NCBI GenBank assembly: GCA_046299435.1
Contig: JBKBIC010000063.1
Coordinates: 1 to 22,415, forward strand
Length of the DNA stretch: 22,415 nt
Reading direction: 5' to 3'
DNA from: M3007 sp046299435
GTDB lineage: Bacteria > Bacteroidota > Bacteroidia > Chitinophagales > Saprospiraceae
Below are positions 8,655-14,676 of this stretch, piece after piece. The translations under genes were made by a program, and so were the position numbers. The notes beneath the pieces were generated by a model that did not search any database, was not told the origin of the DNA, and saw only the letters and a list, made by a program, of their open reading frames with translations. Positions within the stretch are counted from its first letter, which is position 1; the number at the start of each line of letters is the position of its first letter.

Positions 8655-8662
8655 AAACAGGC

Positions 8663-8670
8663 TATTTTTG
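8663..8670 (+). promoter_or_regulatory. Bacteroidota -7 box (TATTTTTG)
   Basis: TATTTTTG matches TAnnTTTG exactly, 27 bp before the ATG at 8698. Spacing and flanks (GGCTATTTTTG, then AAATCAATTTT) mirror the promoter region of the first toxin-antitoxin locus. Confidence 0.55.
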
Positions 8671-8697
8671 AGGCATAAAAAATCAATTTTCGATGAT

Positions 8698-9189
8698 ATG
8701 GCCAAACCAAGCGTTTACCTCGATACCTCGGCAATCAACTTTCTGTTTGCCGACGATGCCCCCGAAAAGCAGGCAATCACGGTTGATTTTTTTGAAAACT
8801 TCGTCAAAACCGGGGCCTACGAAGTGTTCGTGTCCGATTTCGTGTTGGATGAAATGAACCAGACCTCGAACCAAGACAAACGGGCCCGGTTGTTCAAAGT
8901 CCTGGAAGATTATCCGATTGAACTGCTCGAATTGGACGACGTGGATGAGATTGACCAATTGACTGAAATTTACCTGACGACCGGGGTCATGCCGCCCAAA
9001 AAACTGTTCGATGCCCTGCACGTTGCCGTTTGTGTCTGCCAGAAAATTGACTACCTCGTCAGCTGGAATTACAAGCACCTCGCCAATGTCAACCGGGAAA
9101 AACGGATTTTGGCCGCCAATTATCAGCACAATTACTTTCACCCGTTGCGCATCATCACGCCAACCGAACTCATTTATTATGGAAACTGA
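8698..9189 (+). CDS. PIN-domain protein, probable VapC-like toxin
   Basis: 163 residues. ATG 8698 was chosen because it gives M-A-K-P-S-V-Y-L-D-T-S directly at the first PIN motif; an upstream TTG at 8668 would overlap the -7 box. Acidic residues expected of PIN RNases are visible: Asp in VYLDTS (residue 9), Glu in VLDEMNQ, and Asp in KKLFDALHVAVC. A late segment VSWNYKHLANVNREKRI matches the conserved VSWNxKHL type. Length and order fit VapC-family RNases. The last 11 bp overlap the next small gene, so they are translationally coupled. Unlike the first locus, no antitoxin precedes it; the partner is probably the overlapping downstream gene. Confidence 0.82.
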   Translation: MAKPSVYLDTSAINFLFADDAPEKQAITVDFFENFVKTGAYEVFVSDFVLDEMNQTSNQDKRARLFKVLEDYPIELLELDDVDEIDQLTEIYLTTGVMPPKKLFDALHVAVCVCQKIDYLVSWNYKHLANVNREKRILAANYQHNYFHPLRIITPTELIYYGN

Positions 9190-9388
9190 AAACGTCTCGA
9201 AGGCCCAAACCGAAGTCTGGGAATGGAAAGAACTGGCCGCCGAATCAGTCATGGCACTACCCCCCGGCGAGCGCATCCGCTTTATCCTCGAACGCACGCA
9301 CGCGCTTTCTGCCGGGCTGAAACGTGGTAAAAGGAAACCCGCAGCGAAAAAACCTACTCGAAAGAGGGCAGCGGTTCCTGTTGCCTAA
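9179..9388 (+). CDS. Small protein overlapping the PIN gene, putative antitoxin
   Basis: 69 residues starting METENVSKAQTEVW; the ATG at 9179 overlaps the end of the PIN gene by 11 bp in another frame. The centre reads LAAESVMALPPGERIRFILERTH. The C-terminus is strongly basic (KRGKRKPAAKKPTRKRAA), which could bind RNA or DNA or contact the toxin. I do not recognise a named family. Position and coupling to a PIN toxin suggest an antitoxin in toxin-first order; this is inference. Confidence 0.65.
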   Translation: METENVSKAQTEVWEWKELAAESVMALPPGERIRFILERTHALSAGLKRGKRKPAAKKPTRKRAAVPVA

Positions 9389-9409
9389 GAACCTGTTTGA
9401 GTTAATTTT

Positions 9410-9460
9410 TTGGCGGCTTTGGAGGCAGCCACAAAAACCACCAAACCCGAAGGCAAATAA
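9410..9460 (+). pseudogene. Relic of an S74-protein C-terminal tail (copy 3)
   Basis: The frame reads LAALEAATKTTKPEGK then TAA (9458-9460), similar to the S74 tail, with the same 12-bp core GGCTTTGGAGGC at 9415-9426. An in-frame stop (TGA, 9398-9400) closes it a few codons upstream, so it cannot be a full gene. It follows the second toxin-antitoxin locus, just as copy 2 follows the first. Confidence 0.6.
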
Positions 9461-9480
9461 CCCTACTCAACCCATCGCAC

Positions 9481-10257
9481 ATGAAAATCTCTCTTTTTGC
9501 CCTTGGCATGTTGCTGGCCTGTGCCGCCACCGCCCAGCAGCTCACCAACGCCAGCGGCAGCACCCTCGTTTCGGCCACCATGACCGTCGAATACAGCATC
9601 GGCGAACCCATCATCGCCACGCTTTTGGCCGGGGACGAGGCCGCCACGCAGGGGCTTTTGCAGCCCGACGGCGGCGAACTGGATTGCGCTACTGTCCTGT
9701 TGCAAGCCGAGGACGACCTTTTCAAAATCGAAAGCGGCCAAAACCTGCTGACTTTCAACCCGTTGACCAATGACGCGCCCGGCCTCGCACTCACGCCGCC
9801 CGAAATCGTCGCCCAGCCCAGCCCCGGAAACGGCACGTTGACCAATTCAGGAGAGACCGACCTTGTGTTCCAACTCACCAACCTGACGTTCGACGGCGTG
9901 GACAGCTGCCGCTACCGCGTCTGTCTGCAAGCCTGCCCGACGGTCTGCGACGAGGCGCGGGTCATTTTGTCCCGCAAATCGTCGTCCTACGTCATCACGC
10001 CGAACGACGACCAGTTCAACGCTTGGTTCAACCCCGTTTTTGAAAAAAACATCACCGTCGGCGAGGCCGAGCTGACCGTGTTCAACCGCTGGGGCGAAAT
10101 CATTTTCCGCGAAAAAGGCCCCGAACCCAAATGGGACGGCAAAGACCCCGAAGGCCGCCCCGTGCCGCAGGCCACCTATTATTATAGTTTCAAAGCAAGG
10201 CTCCCAGACGGCACGGAACTGCCGCCGGATTTGGGCACGCTGACGGTGCTGCGCTGA
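9481..10257 (+). CDS. Small T9SS type B sorted surface protein
   Basis: 258 residues with a signal peptide (MKISLFALGMLLACAATA, then QQ). Residues 19-60 carry the Bacteroidota N-terminal pattern TVEYSIGEPIIATLL...TQGLLQP. A compact Big_9-like segment follows (about 65-165) with a Cys cluster CRYRVCLQACPTVCDEA, like the one before the sorting domain in the 1-1692 and 1771-5238 proteins. Residues about 170-258 are the CHU_C domain (YVITPNDDQFNAWF, LTVFNRWGEIIF, PQATYYY, ending TVLR). The usual DDGLND loop is altered to DDQFNA. It is a minimal version of the large proteins at the left end, predicted to be surface-anchored through T9SS. Confidence 0.88.
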   Translation: MKISLFALGMLLACAATAQQLTNASGSTLVSATMTVEYSIGEPIIATLLAGDEAATQGLLQPDGGELDCATVLLQAEDDLFKIESGQNLLTFNPLTNDAPGLALTPPEIVAQPSPGNGTLTNSGETDLVFQLTNLTFDGVDSCRYRVCLQACPTVCDEARVILSRKSSSYVITPNDDQFNAWFNPVFEKNITVGEAELTVFNRWGEIIFREKGPEPKWDGKDPEGRPVPQATYYYSFKARLPDGTELPPDLGTLTVLR

Positions 10258-10281
10258 ACAAACCGCCCAATCTTTGCCGAC

Positions 10282-11157
10282 ATGAAAAAGACACAAATCA
10301 CCGTCGAGGGAACCGCTATCTCAGTGCTCGAAAGCGAGTACATGAGCCTGACCGACATCGCGCGGCACTTCGACCAAGAAGACCCGCGCGAACTCATCAA
10401 CAACTGGATGCGCCTGAAAGACACGGTCGAGTTGATTGGCGCGTGGGAGGTGCTCCACAACCCGGATTTTAAACGTGTCGAATTCGACACGATAAAAAAC
10501 CAAGCCGGCTCCAACCGCTTCCGGCTCTCGCCGACCAAATGGACGGAGACGACCGGGGCCATCGGCTTTGCGGTCAAAAGGGGGCGTTACGACAGCGGCA
10601 CCTTCGCGCACAACGACCTTGCGCTGGCCTTTTGCGCGTGGGTCAACCCGGTTTTCCACCTATACGTCGTCAAGGAATTCCGTCGGCTGAAATCGCTCGA
10701 AAACCCCGAATGGGATATGCGCCGCGCGCTCACGAAGGTCAATTACAGCCTACACACGGGCGCGATCCGGGAGCATATCGTGCCCGCGCTGAAAGGCAAT
10801 CCCTCGCCCGCCGAGTACACGGCCTTTTCGGAGGAAGCCGATATGCTGAACGAGGCCGTCTTTGGCATGACCGCCGCCCAATGGCGCACAGAAAACCCGG
10901 AAGCCGTCGCGCAAAGCCGCAACATCCGCGACACCGCCGACATCTACCAACTGTTGGTGCTCGCCAATTTGGAGGCATACAACGAGGTGCTCATCAGCCA
11001 CGCGGTGCCGAAGTTCGAGCGGCACCAAGAACTGCGCCGCACGGCAGAACGGCAGCTGGCCGCACTCTATTCCATGAACCGGCTGCCGTTCGAGGCCATC
11101 CAATCGCCGCTGCAACTGGCGGCGGCGCAGGCACTGACCAGTGATTCAGAAGATTGA
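10282..11157 (+). CDS. KilA-N domain protein
   Basis: 291 residues, starting 24 bp after the previous stop. The N-terminal half (about 20-135) matches the KilA-N type DNA-binding domain: YMSLTDIARHF, INNWMRLKDTVELIGAWE, a tryptophan/threonine-rich centre KWTETTGAIGF, then RYDSGTFAHNDLALAFCAWVNPVFHLYVVKEF. The C-terminal half is helical (ALTKVNYSLHTGAIREHIVP, DIYQLLVLANLEAYNEVLI), as in bacterial KilA-N proteins of similar length. KilA-N proteins are frequent on phages, plasmids and islands; their molecular role is poorly known. A strong terminator follows at 11187. Confidence 0.85.
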   Translation: MKKTQITVEGTAISVLESEYMSLTDIARHFDQEDPRELINNWMRLKDTVELIGAWEVLHNPDFKRVEFDTIKNQAGSNRFRLSPTKWTETTGAIGFAVKRGRYDSGTFAHNDLALAFCAWVNPVFHLYVVKEFRRLKSLENPEWDMRRALTKVNYSLHTGAIREHIVPALKGNPSPAEYTAFSEEADMLNEAVFGMTAAQWRTENPEAVAQSRNIRDTADIYQLLVLANLEAYNEVLISHAVPKFERHQELRRTAERQLAALYSMNRLPFEAIQSPLQLAAAQALTSDSED

Positions 11158-11186
11158 GTCAAGCACATTCGAAGACGGAAGCACTC

Positions 11187-11230
11187 AAACGGCCAACCCG
11201 ATAAATTCGGGTTGGCCGTTTTAATTTTTA
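11187..11230 (+). terminator. Rho-independent terminator after the KilA-N gene
   Basis: AAACGGCCAACCCG (11187-11200), a 7-nt loop, then the exact complement CGGGTTGGCCGTTT (11208-11221), followed by TAATTTTTA. The 14-bp perfect stem with a T-rich tail closes the 10282-11157 transcript. Confidence 0.9.
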
Positions 11231-11408
11231 CGGCTAAAAAATTGGTTTTCAGCGAGTTAACACCGTTCCCAGATTTTTCTCAAAAATCTTTTCCCGAAAA
11301 CTGGGCACCCCTGCCCCACCCCTTCCACTAACGGATGTAAGCGCAAAACACAACGCGCTGCGAAAAGAAAAAATCAACATCCGTTCACTCACAAAATTTT
11401 TCAAACTC
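11231..11408. other. Intergenic stretch before a secreted-protein gene
   Basis: No gene seen. It contains a small 8-bp hairpin AGATTTTT-CTC-AAAAATCT at 11271-11289 and otherwise plain sequence. The promoter for the 11409 gene should lie here, but no exact TAnnTTTG box is evident. Confidence 0.5.
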
Positions 11409-11903
11409 ATGTTCAGCATCAAATCCATCCGCCAAACGCTCCCCATCGCCTTCGCTTTCGCCGCCAACGCACTCATGGCCGCCCCGTCCATCCTAACGCC
11501 GAGCAGCGAAATCGCCGACCTCTTCGCCACCACGCCAGTCACCCTCCGCGCCGGCACGAGCGTCACGCTTACCCTCAACGGCTCCTTTTCAGCCACCGAT
11601 GTGGCCGTCGGAAACGCCCTCGATTTCATGGTGCGCAACGACGTGACCGTCAACGGTAAAGTGCTCATCGCAGCCGGTTCGCCCGCCATCGGCATCGTGC
11701 AAAAAGTGAGCATGGGCTGCAACGGTACTTGCCTCAACATGACCATCGCCGTCGAAGGCGTGCAAGCCGTGGACGGCCAAACCGTGAACCTCAACAGCAT
11801 CCCGCACACCATCAACGCGCCCGGCAGCGGCTTCGCGGCCCAAGCCAACATCGGCATCACGGTCAGTGCCCGCGTCCGCAACGACATCAAAATCAACGGC
11901 TAA
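11409..11903 (+). CDS. Secreted protein of unknown function, paralogue A
   Basis: 164 residues with a probable signal peptide (MFSIKSIRQTLPIAFAFAANALMA, then AP). The mature part is beta-rich: PVTLRAGTSVTLTL, then VRNDVTVNGKVLIAAGSPAIGIV, VEGVQAVDGQTVNLN and a final VRNDIKING. The same scheme recurs in the next gene, so the two form a tandem duplicate pair. The pattern AGT.V.L...V.V.GK.VI..G..A.G.V resembles small beta-barrel modules seen in various cell-envelope proteins, but I cannot name a family. There are two adjacent cysteines (GCNGTC). Predicted periplasmic or outer-surface. No sorting domain is present. Confidence 0.8.
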   Translation: MFSIKSIRQTLPIAFAFAANALMAAPSILTPSSEIADLFATTPVTLRAGTSVTLTLNGSFSATDVAVGNALDFMVRNDVTVNGKVLIAAGSPAIGIVQKVSMGCNGTCLNMTIAVEGVQAVDGQTVNLNSIPHTINAPGSGFAAQANIGITVSARVRNDIKING

Positions 11904-11982
11904 CCCCTCCCCAGCCCCAAAAAACCGCCCCGATTTTCCGCTTCAACATCCATCCTTTCACACACAACGCTCATCACAGAAA

Positions 11983-12468
11983 ATGAAAAATATCCTTGCT
12001 TTCGCCCTTGCACTCGTGTGCAGCCTCTCCTTCGCCACTGCGAACACCGCCTCCAATCCCATCAATCCCGCCGCTGAATTTGCCGCGCCCACCAAAAAAG
12101 TCACCCTTTCGGCAGGCACGTTGGTCATCCTCGAAAGTAACGAATCGCTGTTCTCCGGGGCAGTGGCCCCCGGCAAGATGATTCAGATGCGCGTTCGCAC
12201 CAATGTTTTTGCCGAAGGCAAACTCGTCATCCGCACCGGAGCCACCGCGCTGGGCCGCGTGAAAAGCATCGAAGGCACCACGTTCAACGCGCCCGAATCC
12301 GTGACCATCGAACTGTTCTATGTGCAAGCGGTGGACGGCCAGCAAATCCCGCTCAACGGCAACGAACAAACCATCACGGGTACCGCGCCGAACGAGGGCA
12401 CGACCGTCCCGGTCAACACGCTCATCACGTCGCAGACGATGAACGACCAAGAAATCAAGGTGGACTGA
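11983..12468 (+). CDS. Secreted protein of unknown function, paralogue B
   Basis: 161 residues from ATG 11983, chosen because it opens a signal peptide (MKNILAFALALVCSLSFATA). The mature chain parallels the previous gene: KVTLSAGTLVILE, RVRTNVFAEGKLVIRTGATALGRV, FYVQAVDGQQIPLN and a final NDQEIKVD. Paralogue A's GC..TC pair is absent. The genes are 79 bp apart and close with a shared terminator at 12486, so they are probably one transcription unit. Function unknown; conserved VQAVDGQ and GK.VI..G motifs are the best handles for a family search. Confidence 0.8.
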   Translation: MKNILAFALALVCSLSFATANTASNPINPAAEFAAPTKKVTLSAGTLVILESNESLFSGAVAPGKMIQMRVRTNVFAEGKLVIRTGATALGRVKSIEGTTFNAPESVTIELFYVQAVDGQQIPLNGNEQTITGTAPNEGTTVPVNTLITSQTMNDQEIKVD

Positions 12469-12485
12469 ATACGCGACATTCAAAG

Positions 12486-12538
12486 AAACCAAGAGGCCCA
12501 CCTCATTGCCAGATGAGGTGGGCTTCTTGGTTTAAAAA
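12486..12538 (+). terminator. Rho-independent terminator after the paralogue pair
   Basis: A 21-bp stem with one G-T wobble: arms at 12486-12506 and 12513-12533 with a TGCCAG loop. The last bases are TTT followed by an AT-rich tail. It separates the secreted-protein operon from the partition region. Confidence 0.9.
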
Positions 12539-12550
12539 TTATTTTACCAT

Positions 12551-12592
12551 GATTACTTTAAAAACATTGTTTACAATGTTTTTAAAGTAATC
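12551..12592. repeat. 42-bp palindrome with perfect 19-bp arms
   Basis: The left arm 12551-12569 (GATTACTTTAAAAACATTG) is an exact reverse complement of the right arm 12574-12592, around a TTTA centre. There is no T tract after it and a terminator already precedes it, so a protein-binding or structural role is more likely. Its centre contains TTGTTTACAA, a motif repeated through the parA upstream region. Confidence 0.9.
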
Positions 12593-12938
12593 AAATCCAA
12601 TCCATTTACCGCGAAACCCGACGGCTATTCGTGGCGACCCGAAAACGGAAACGAAAGATTGATTTGGGATTGAAGCCTTTTCAAGTCACGAGCCAAGACA
12701 GGTTGGTTTTTGCGCACAAAATGCCTGAGCAAGCAAATTGCGCACGTTCTTGCTGTGCGTTTGGCCGATTTAAAAACAGGATTGCCAACCCACACTCTTT
12801 GTTTACAAAGATTACCGTGTTTACCGATAGGGGCCTCAAGCAAGAATTGATTTACAAATTACACTCAAAAAACCTTGTAAACAAAGTAATAAATGTTTTA
12901 AACATAAACTTTTAAAACTAACACATACAAGTTTACCA
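12567..12938. promoter_or_regulatory. TTGTTTACAA motif family, candidate parS/partition operator
   Basis: Exact TTGTTTACAA at 12567-12576 and 12799-12808, and exact reverse complement TTGTAAACAA at 12875-12884. Core GTTTAC also occurs at 12819-12824 and 12931-12936, with a diverged copy TGATTTACAA at 12848-12857. A near copy TTGTAAACAT at 13748-13757 overlaps the start of the small gene after parA. Clustering on both sides of parA suggests binding sites for the partition partner protein or a repressor; the assignment is inference. Confidence 0.5.
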
Positions 12939-12991
12939 AGTACACAAACTACTTTTGTGGCCGCTGCCAAGCAGCAACAAGACCACAGCCA
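12593..12991. other. AT-rich intergenic region upstream of parA
   Basis: About 400 bp without a convincing gene. It becomes markedly AT-rich toward 12990 and carries the GTTTAC motif sites and the parA promoter. A 94-codon frame at 12631-12915 has no recognisable domain and crosses the motif cluster; I treat it as noncoding. Confidence 0.6.
12950..12957 (+). promoter_or_regulatory. Putative parA promoter -7 box (TACTTTTG)
   Basis: Exact TAnnTTTG match 34 bp before the parA ATG. The GTTTAC core at 12931-12936 lies about 14 bp upstream, near where the -33 element would be, which fits autorepression of the par operon. Confidence 0.55.
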
Positions 12992-13726
12992 ATGAGCAAA
13001 ATAATTTCCATCGCAAACTTTAAGGGTGGGGTAGGGAAGACTACCTCCGTGCTGAACATCGGCGCAGGGCTGCACCGCTTAGGCCGCCGTGTGCTACTCG
13101 TGGACATGGACCCGCAGCACAACCTCACACAAAGCACCGGGGCCGACCAAACATGGTCTATGTACGGCGCGCTGCGCGGCGAGCACGCACTGCCGACCGT
13201 CGCGTTGAGGGATGGGTTCGACATCGTGCCCACCTCGCTCGACCTCATCAAATCCGAGATAGAACTGGCCGGCGAATTCAAACGAGAGGGAATTTTGGAA
13301 CGTCTGCTGAAGCCCGTGCGCGACCGCTACGACTTCGTGTTGATTGACTGCCCGCCGTCGCTGGGCCTTTTGACCATCAATGCCTTTATGGCCTCGGACT
13401 GGATTTTCGTGCCCGTCGAGGCCGAGTTTCTGGCATTGAAAGGCTACGCCATTTTGTCGGAAGCCGTCGGGCGCATCGGCCTGCAAATTGACCGGGCTTT
13501 CGTCACGATGTACGACGGGCGCAAAACGCTCAACCGCGAGGTGCTCGAAACGCTCCAAAAAAACCTCGGCGAACGGCTGTTCCGAACCGTCGTCCGCACC
13601 AATGTCGCGTTGGCCGAGGCCCCAGCCCGCCGATTGGACATTTTTAGCTACGCGCCGGACAGCCGGGGGGCCGACGATTACGAAGCCCTGTGCCGTGAAA
13701 TCGTCGGCATGGCGCAAACTGTTTAA
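12992..13726 (+). CDS. parA: ParA-family partition ATPase
   Basis: 244 residues. The deviant Walker A motif KGGVGKTT is at residues 11-18 with both signature lysines. VLLVDMDPQHNLTQSTG follows (Walker A' region), then Walker B FVLIDCPPSLGLLTINA near residue 115 and the late VPVEAEFLALKGYAIL segment. Length and lack of an N-terminal helix-turn-helix place it with the short ParA ATPases (type Ib-like). These pair with small DNA-binding partners to segregate plasmids by binding nucleoid DNA in an ATP-dependent way. The next gene, 29 bp downstream, is the likely partner. An upstream TACTTTTG box and GTTTAC sites suggest autoregulation. Confidence 0.93.
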   Translation: MSKIISIANFKGGVGKTTSVLNIGAGLHRLGRRVLLVDMDPQHNLTQSTGADQTWSMYGALRGEHALPTVALRDGFDIVPTSLDLIKSEIELAGEFKREGILERLLKPVRDRYDFVLIDCPPSLGLLTINAFMASDWIFVPVEAEFLALKGYAILSEAVGRIGLQIDRAFVTMYDGRKTLNREVLETLQKNLGERLFRTVVRTNVALAEAPARRLDIFSYAPDSRGADDYEALCREIVGMAQTV

Positions 13727-13755
13727 ACTTTGTAACTTAACTCATATTTGTAAAC

Positions 13756-14121
13756 ATGAGCAAAAAAAGACTGATTGAAGGCGACGTTTTTTCTGCCATG
13801 ACCAATGCCGCGCCGCCCGCGCCCGCCGTGCAGGCTGCTTTCCGCACGGCCCCTGTCCCGCAGCCGGAGCCGATGGCTGCCCGAAAAAGCACCGAAGTTG
13901 GCCTTCCGCCGGGTTTGACGCGGGCCACTATCATCGCCGAGAAAGATCTTATCGAAAAGTGCCGCGACATTGCGTACTGGGAACGGCTGCGCGACCAAGA
14001 CGTGTACTCTGCCGCGCTTTCTGCGTACATTGAGCAGTACGAGAAGCGCATCGGTCGGTCAGTGGATGCCCGCCCGGAACACGCCCGTCGCGTCGTGACG
14101 CGGGGCAAAAGCCTTGTCTAA
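13756..14121 (+). CDS. Putative small centromere-binding partner of ParA
   Basis: 121 residues. The N-terminal 60 are basic then Pro/Ala-rich and probably flexible, of the type that stimulates ParA ATPase. Residues about 54-100 (LTRATIIAEKDLIEKCRDIA, then YWERLRDQDVYSAALSAYIE) look like a short beta strand followed by two helices, consistent with a ribbon-helix-helix DNA-binding fold; this is a visual assignment. The last residues are basic (RPEHARRVVTRGKSL). It is encoded directly after parA, and a motif copy TTGTAAACAT overlaps its start codon. It is not a classical ParB, since no ParB HTH/NTPase domain is seen. Confidence 0.65.
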   Translation: MSKKRLIEGDVFSAMTNAAPPAPAVQAAFRTAPVPQPEPMAARKSTEVGLPPGLTRATIIAEKDLIEKCRDIAYWERLRDQDVYSAALSAYIEQYEKRIGRSVDARPEHARRVVTRGKSLV

Positions 14122-14139
14122 TACCTCTTTAAAAAATGC

Positions 14140-14176
14140 AACACCAACAATTTCACTTTACTGTTGGTGTTTCTCT
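14140..14176 (+). terminator. Terminator after the par operon
   Basis: AACACCAACA (14140-14149) and its exact complement TGTTGGTGTT (14162-14171) form a 10-bp stem with a 12-nt loop, followed by T-rich TCTCTATTT. Confidence 0.65.
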
Positions 14177-14243
14177 ATTTAAATTATTTAATGTTTTGGA
14201 GGTGGCTAATTGCTTGATTGTCAATTTGTTGAAGCCCATTGAT

Positions 14244-14348
14244 ATGAGGTATTTCCCGTTGGCTATGAGTTTTTTCCCGCTGGCTATGAGACAAGTCCTG
14301 CAAGGCATGAGGAGAGTCCCGTTGGCCATGAGTTTTTTCCCTAAACGA
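14244..14348 (+). repeat. Five direct 21-bp iterons, degenerate
   Basis: Unit starts at 14244, 14265, 14286, 14307 and 14328, exactly 21 bp apart. Each begins ATGAG and most carry TCCCG; the tail GTTGGCY recurs. The 21-bp period places all copies on one face of the helix (two turns). Confidence 0.93.
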
Positions 14349-14356
14349 GAACCTGT

Positions 14357-14410
14357 CTTGGACGGGACTTTTCTCATAAAAAGCGGACTATGAGAAAAGT
14401 CCCGTTGACG
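14357..14410. repeat. Inverted iteron pair
   Basis: CGGGACTTTTCTCAT (14363-14377) and its perfect complement ATGAGAAAAGTCCCG (14390-14404) are separated by 12 bp. The first is the only iteron in reverse orientation. Such an inverted pair often serves as the operator for Rep autorepression. Confidence 0.88.
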
Positions 14411-14521
14411 TTTCATGGCCCCACCGACACGACGCACCTGCTCGATGAACCGAACAAAGCGGCTTTTTGGCTCCAAACAATCGGTTTTTAGGCCATTCCT
14501 CCGAGGTAATTAGGCAAAGAC

Positions 14522-14622
14522 ATGAGGAAAGTCCCGAAAAAACATGGCCACTTGAAAGTCAATCCATGAGAAAAGTCCCCTAAAAACTCCCCCTTTCAAT
14601 CAAGCCTATGAGGAAAGTCCCG
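14522..14622 (+). repeat. Three spaced iterons before rep
   Basis: ATGAGGAAAGTCCCG at 14522-14536, ATGAGAAAAGTCCCC at 14566-14580 and ATGAGGAAAGTCCCG at 14608-14622. They are 44 and 42 bp apart, close to two iteron periods. The last contains an ATG in frame with rep. Confidence 0.9.
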
Positions 14623-14676
14623 GCCATGCGATGCGATTCCGCACCCGGCTTTTTCCAGAAAAACACCCACGAGCAC

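Larger units (their letters stand above)
14172..14622 (+). other. Iteron-type replication origin
   Basis: An AT-rich stretch (14172-14243), a plausible duplex-opening region, leads into ten copies of a motif around ATGAGRAAAGTCCCG. The arrangement, directly upstream of a Rep_3 initiator gene, is the classic layout of iteron plasmids: the initiator binds the repeats, melts the AT-rich DNA and represses its own promoter (family knowledge). Confidence 0.85.

Noticed and set aside
8668..8697. TTG start 10 codons upstream for the second PIN gene
   Set aside because: It overlaps the TATTTTTG promoter box; the ATG at 8698 places the PIN motif at the usual distance from the N-terminus.
12631..12915. 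94-codon frame in the parA upstream region
   Set aside because: No recognisable domain, unusual composition, and it runs through the GTTTAC motif cluster; more likely noncoding.
13756..14121. Classical ParB assignment for the gene after parA
   Set aside because: Too short and lacking ParB motifs; only a putative ribbon-helix-helix segment is visible.
14136..14476. Short frames on both strands through the iterons
   Set aside because: They arise from the repeated ATGAG...TCCCG units; the DNA is better explained as an origin.
14608..14676. Upstream ATG for rep at 14608
   Set aside because: It lies in an iteron and adds residues of non-homologous look; kept only as an alternative start.
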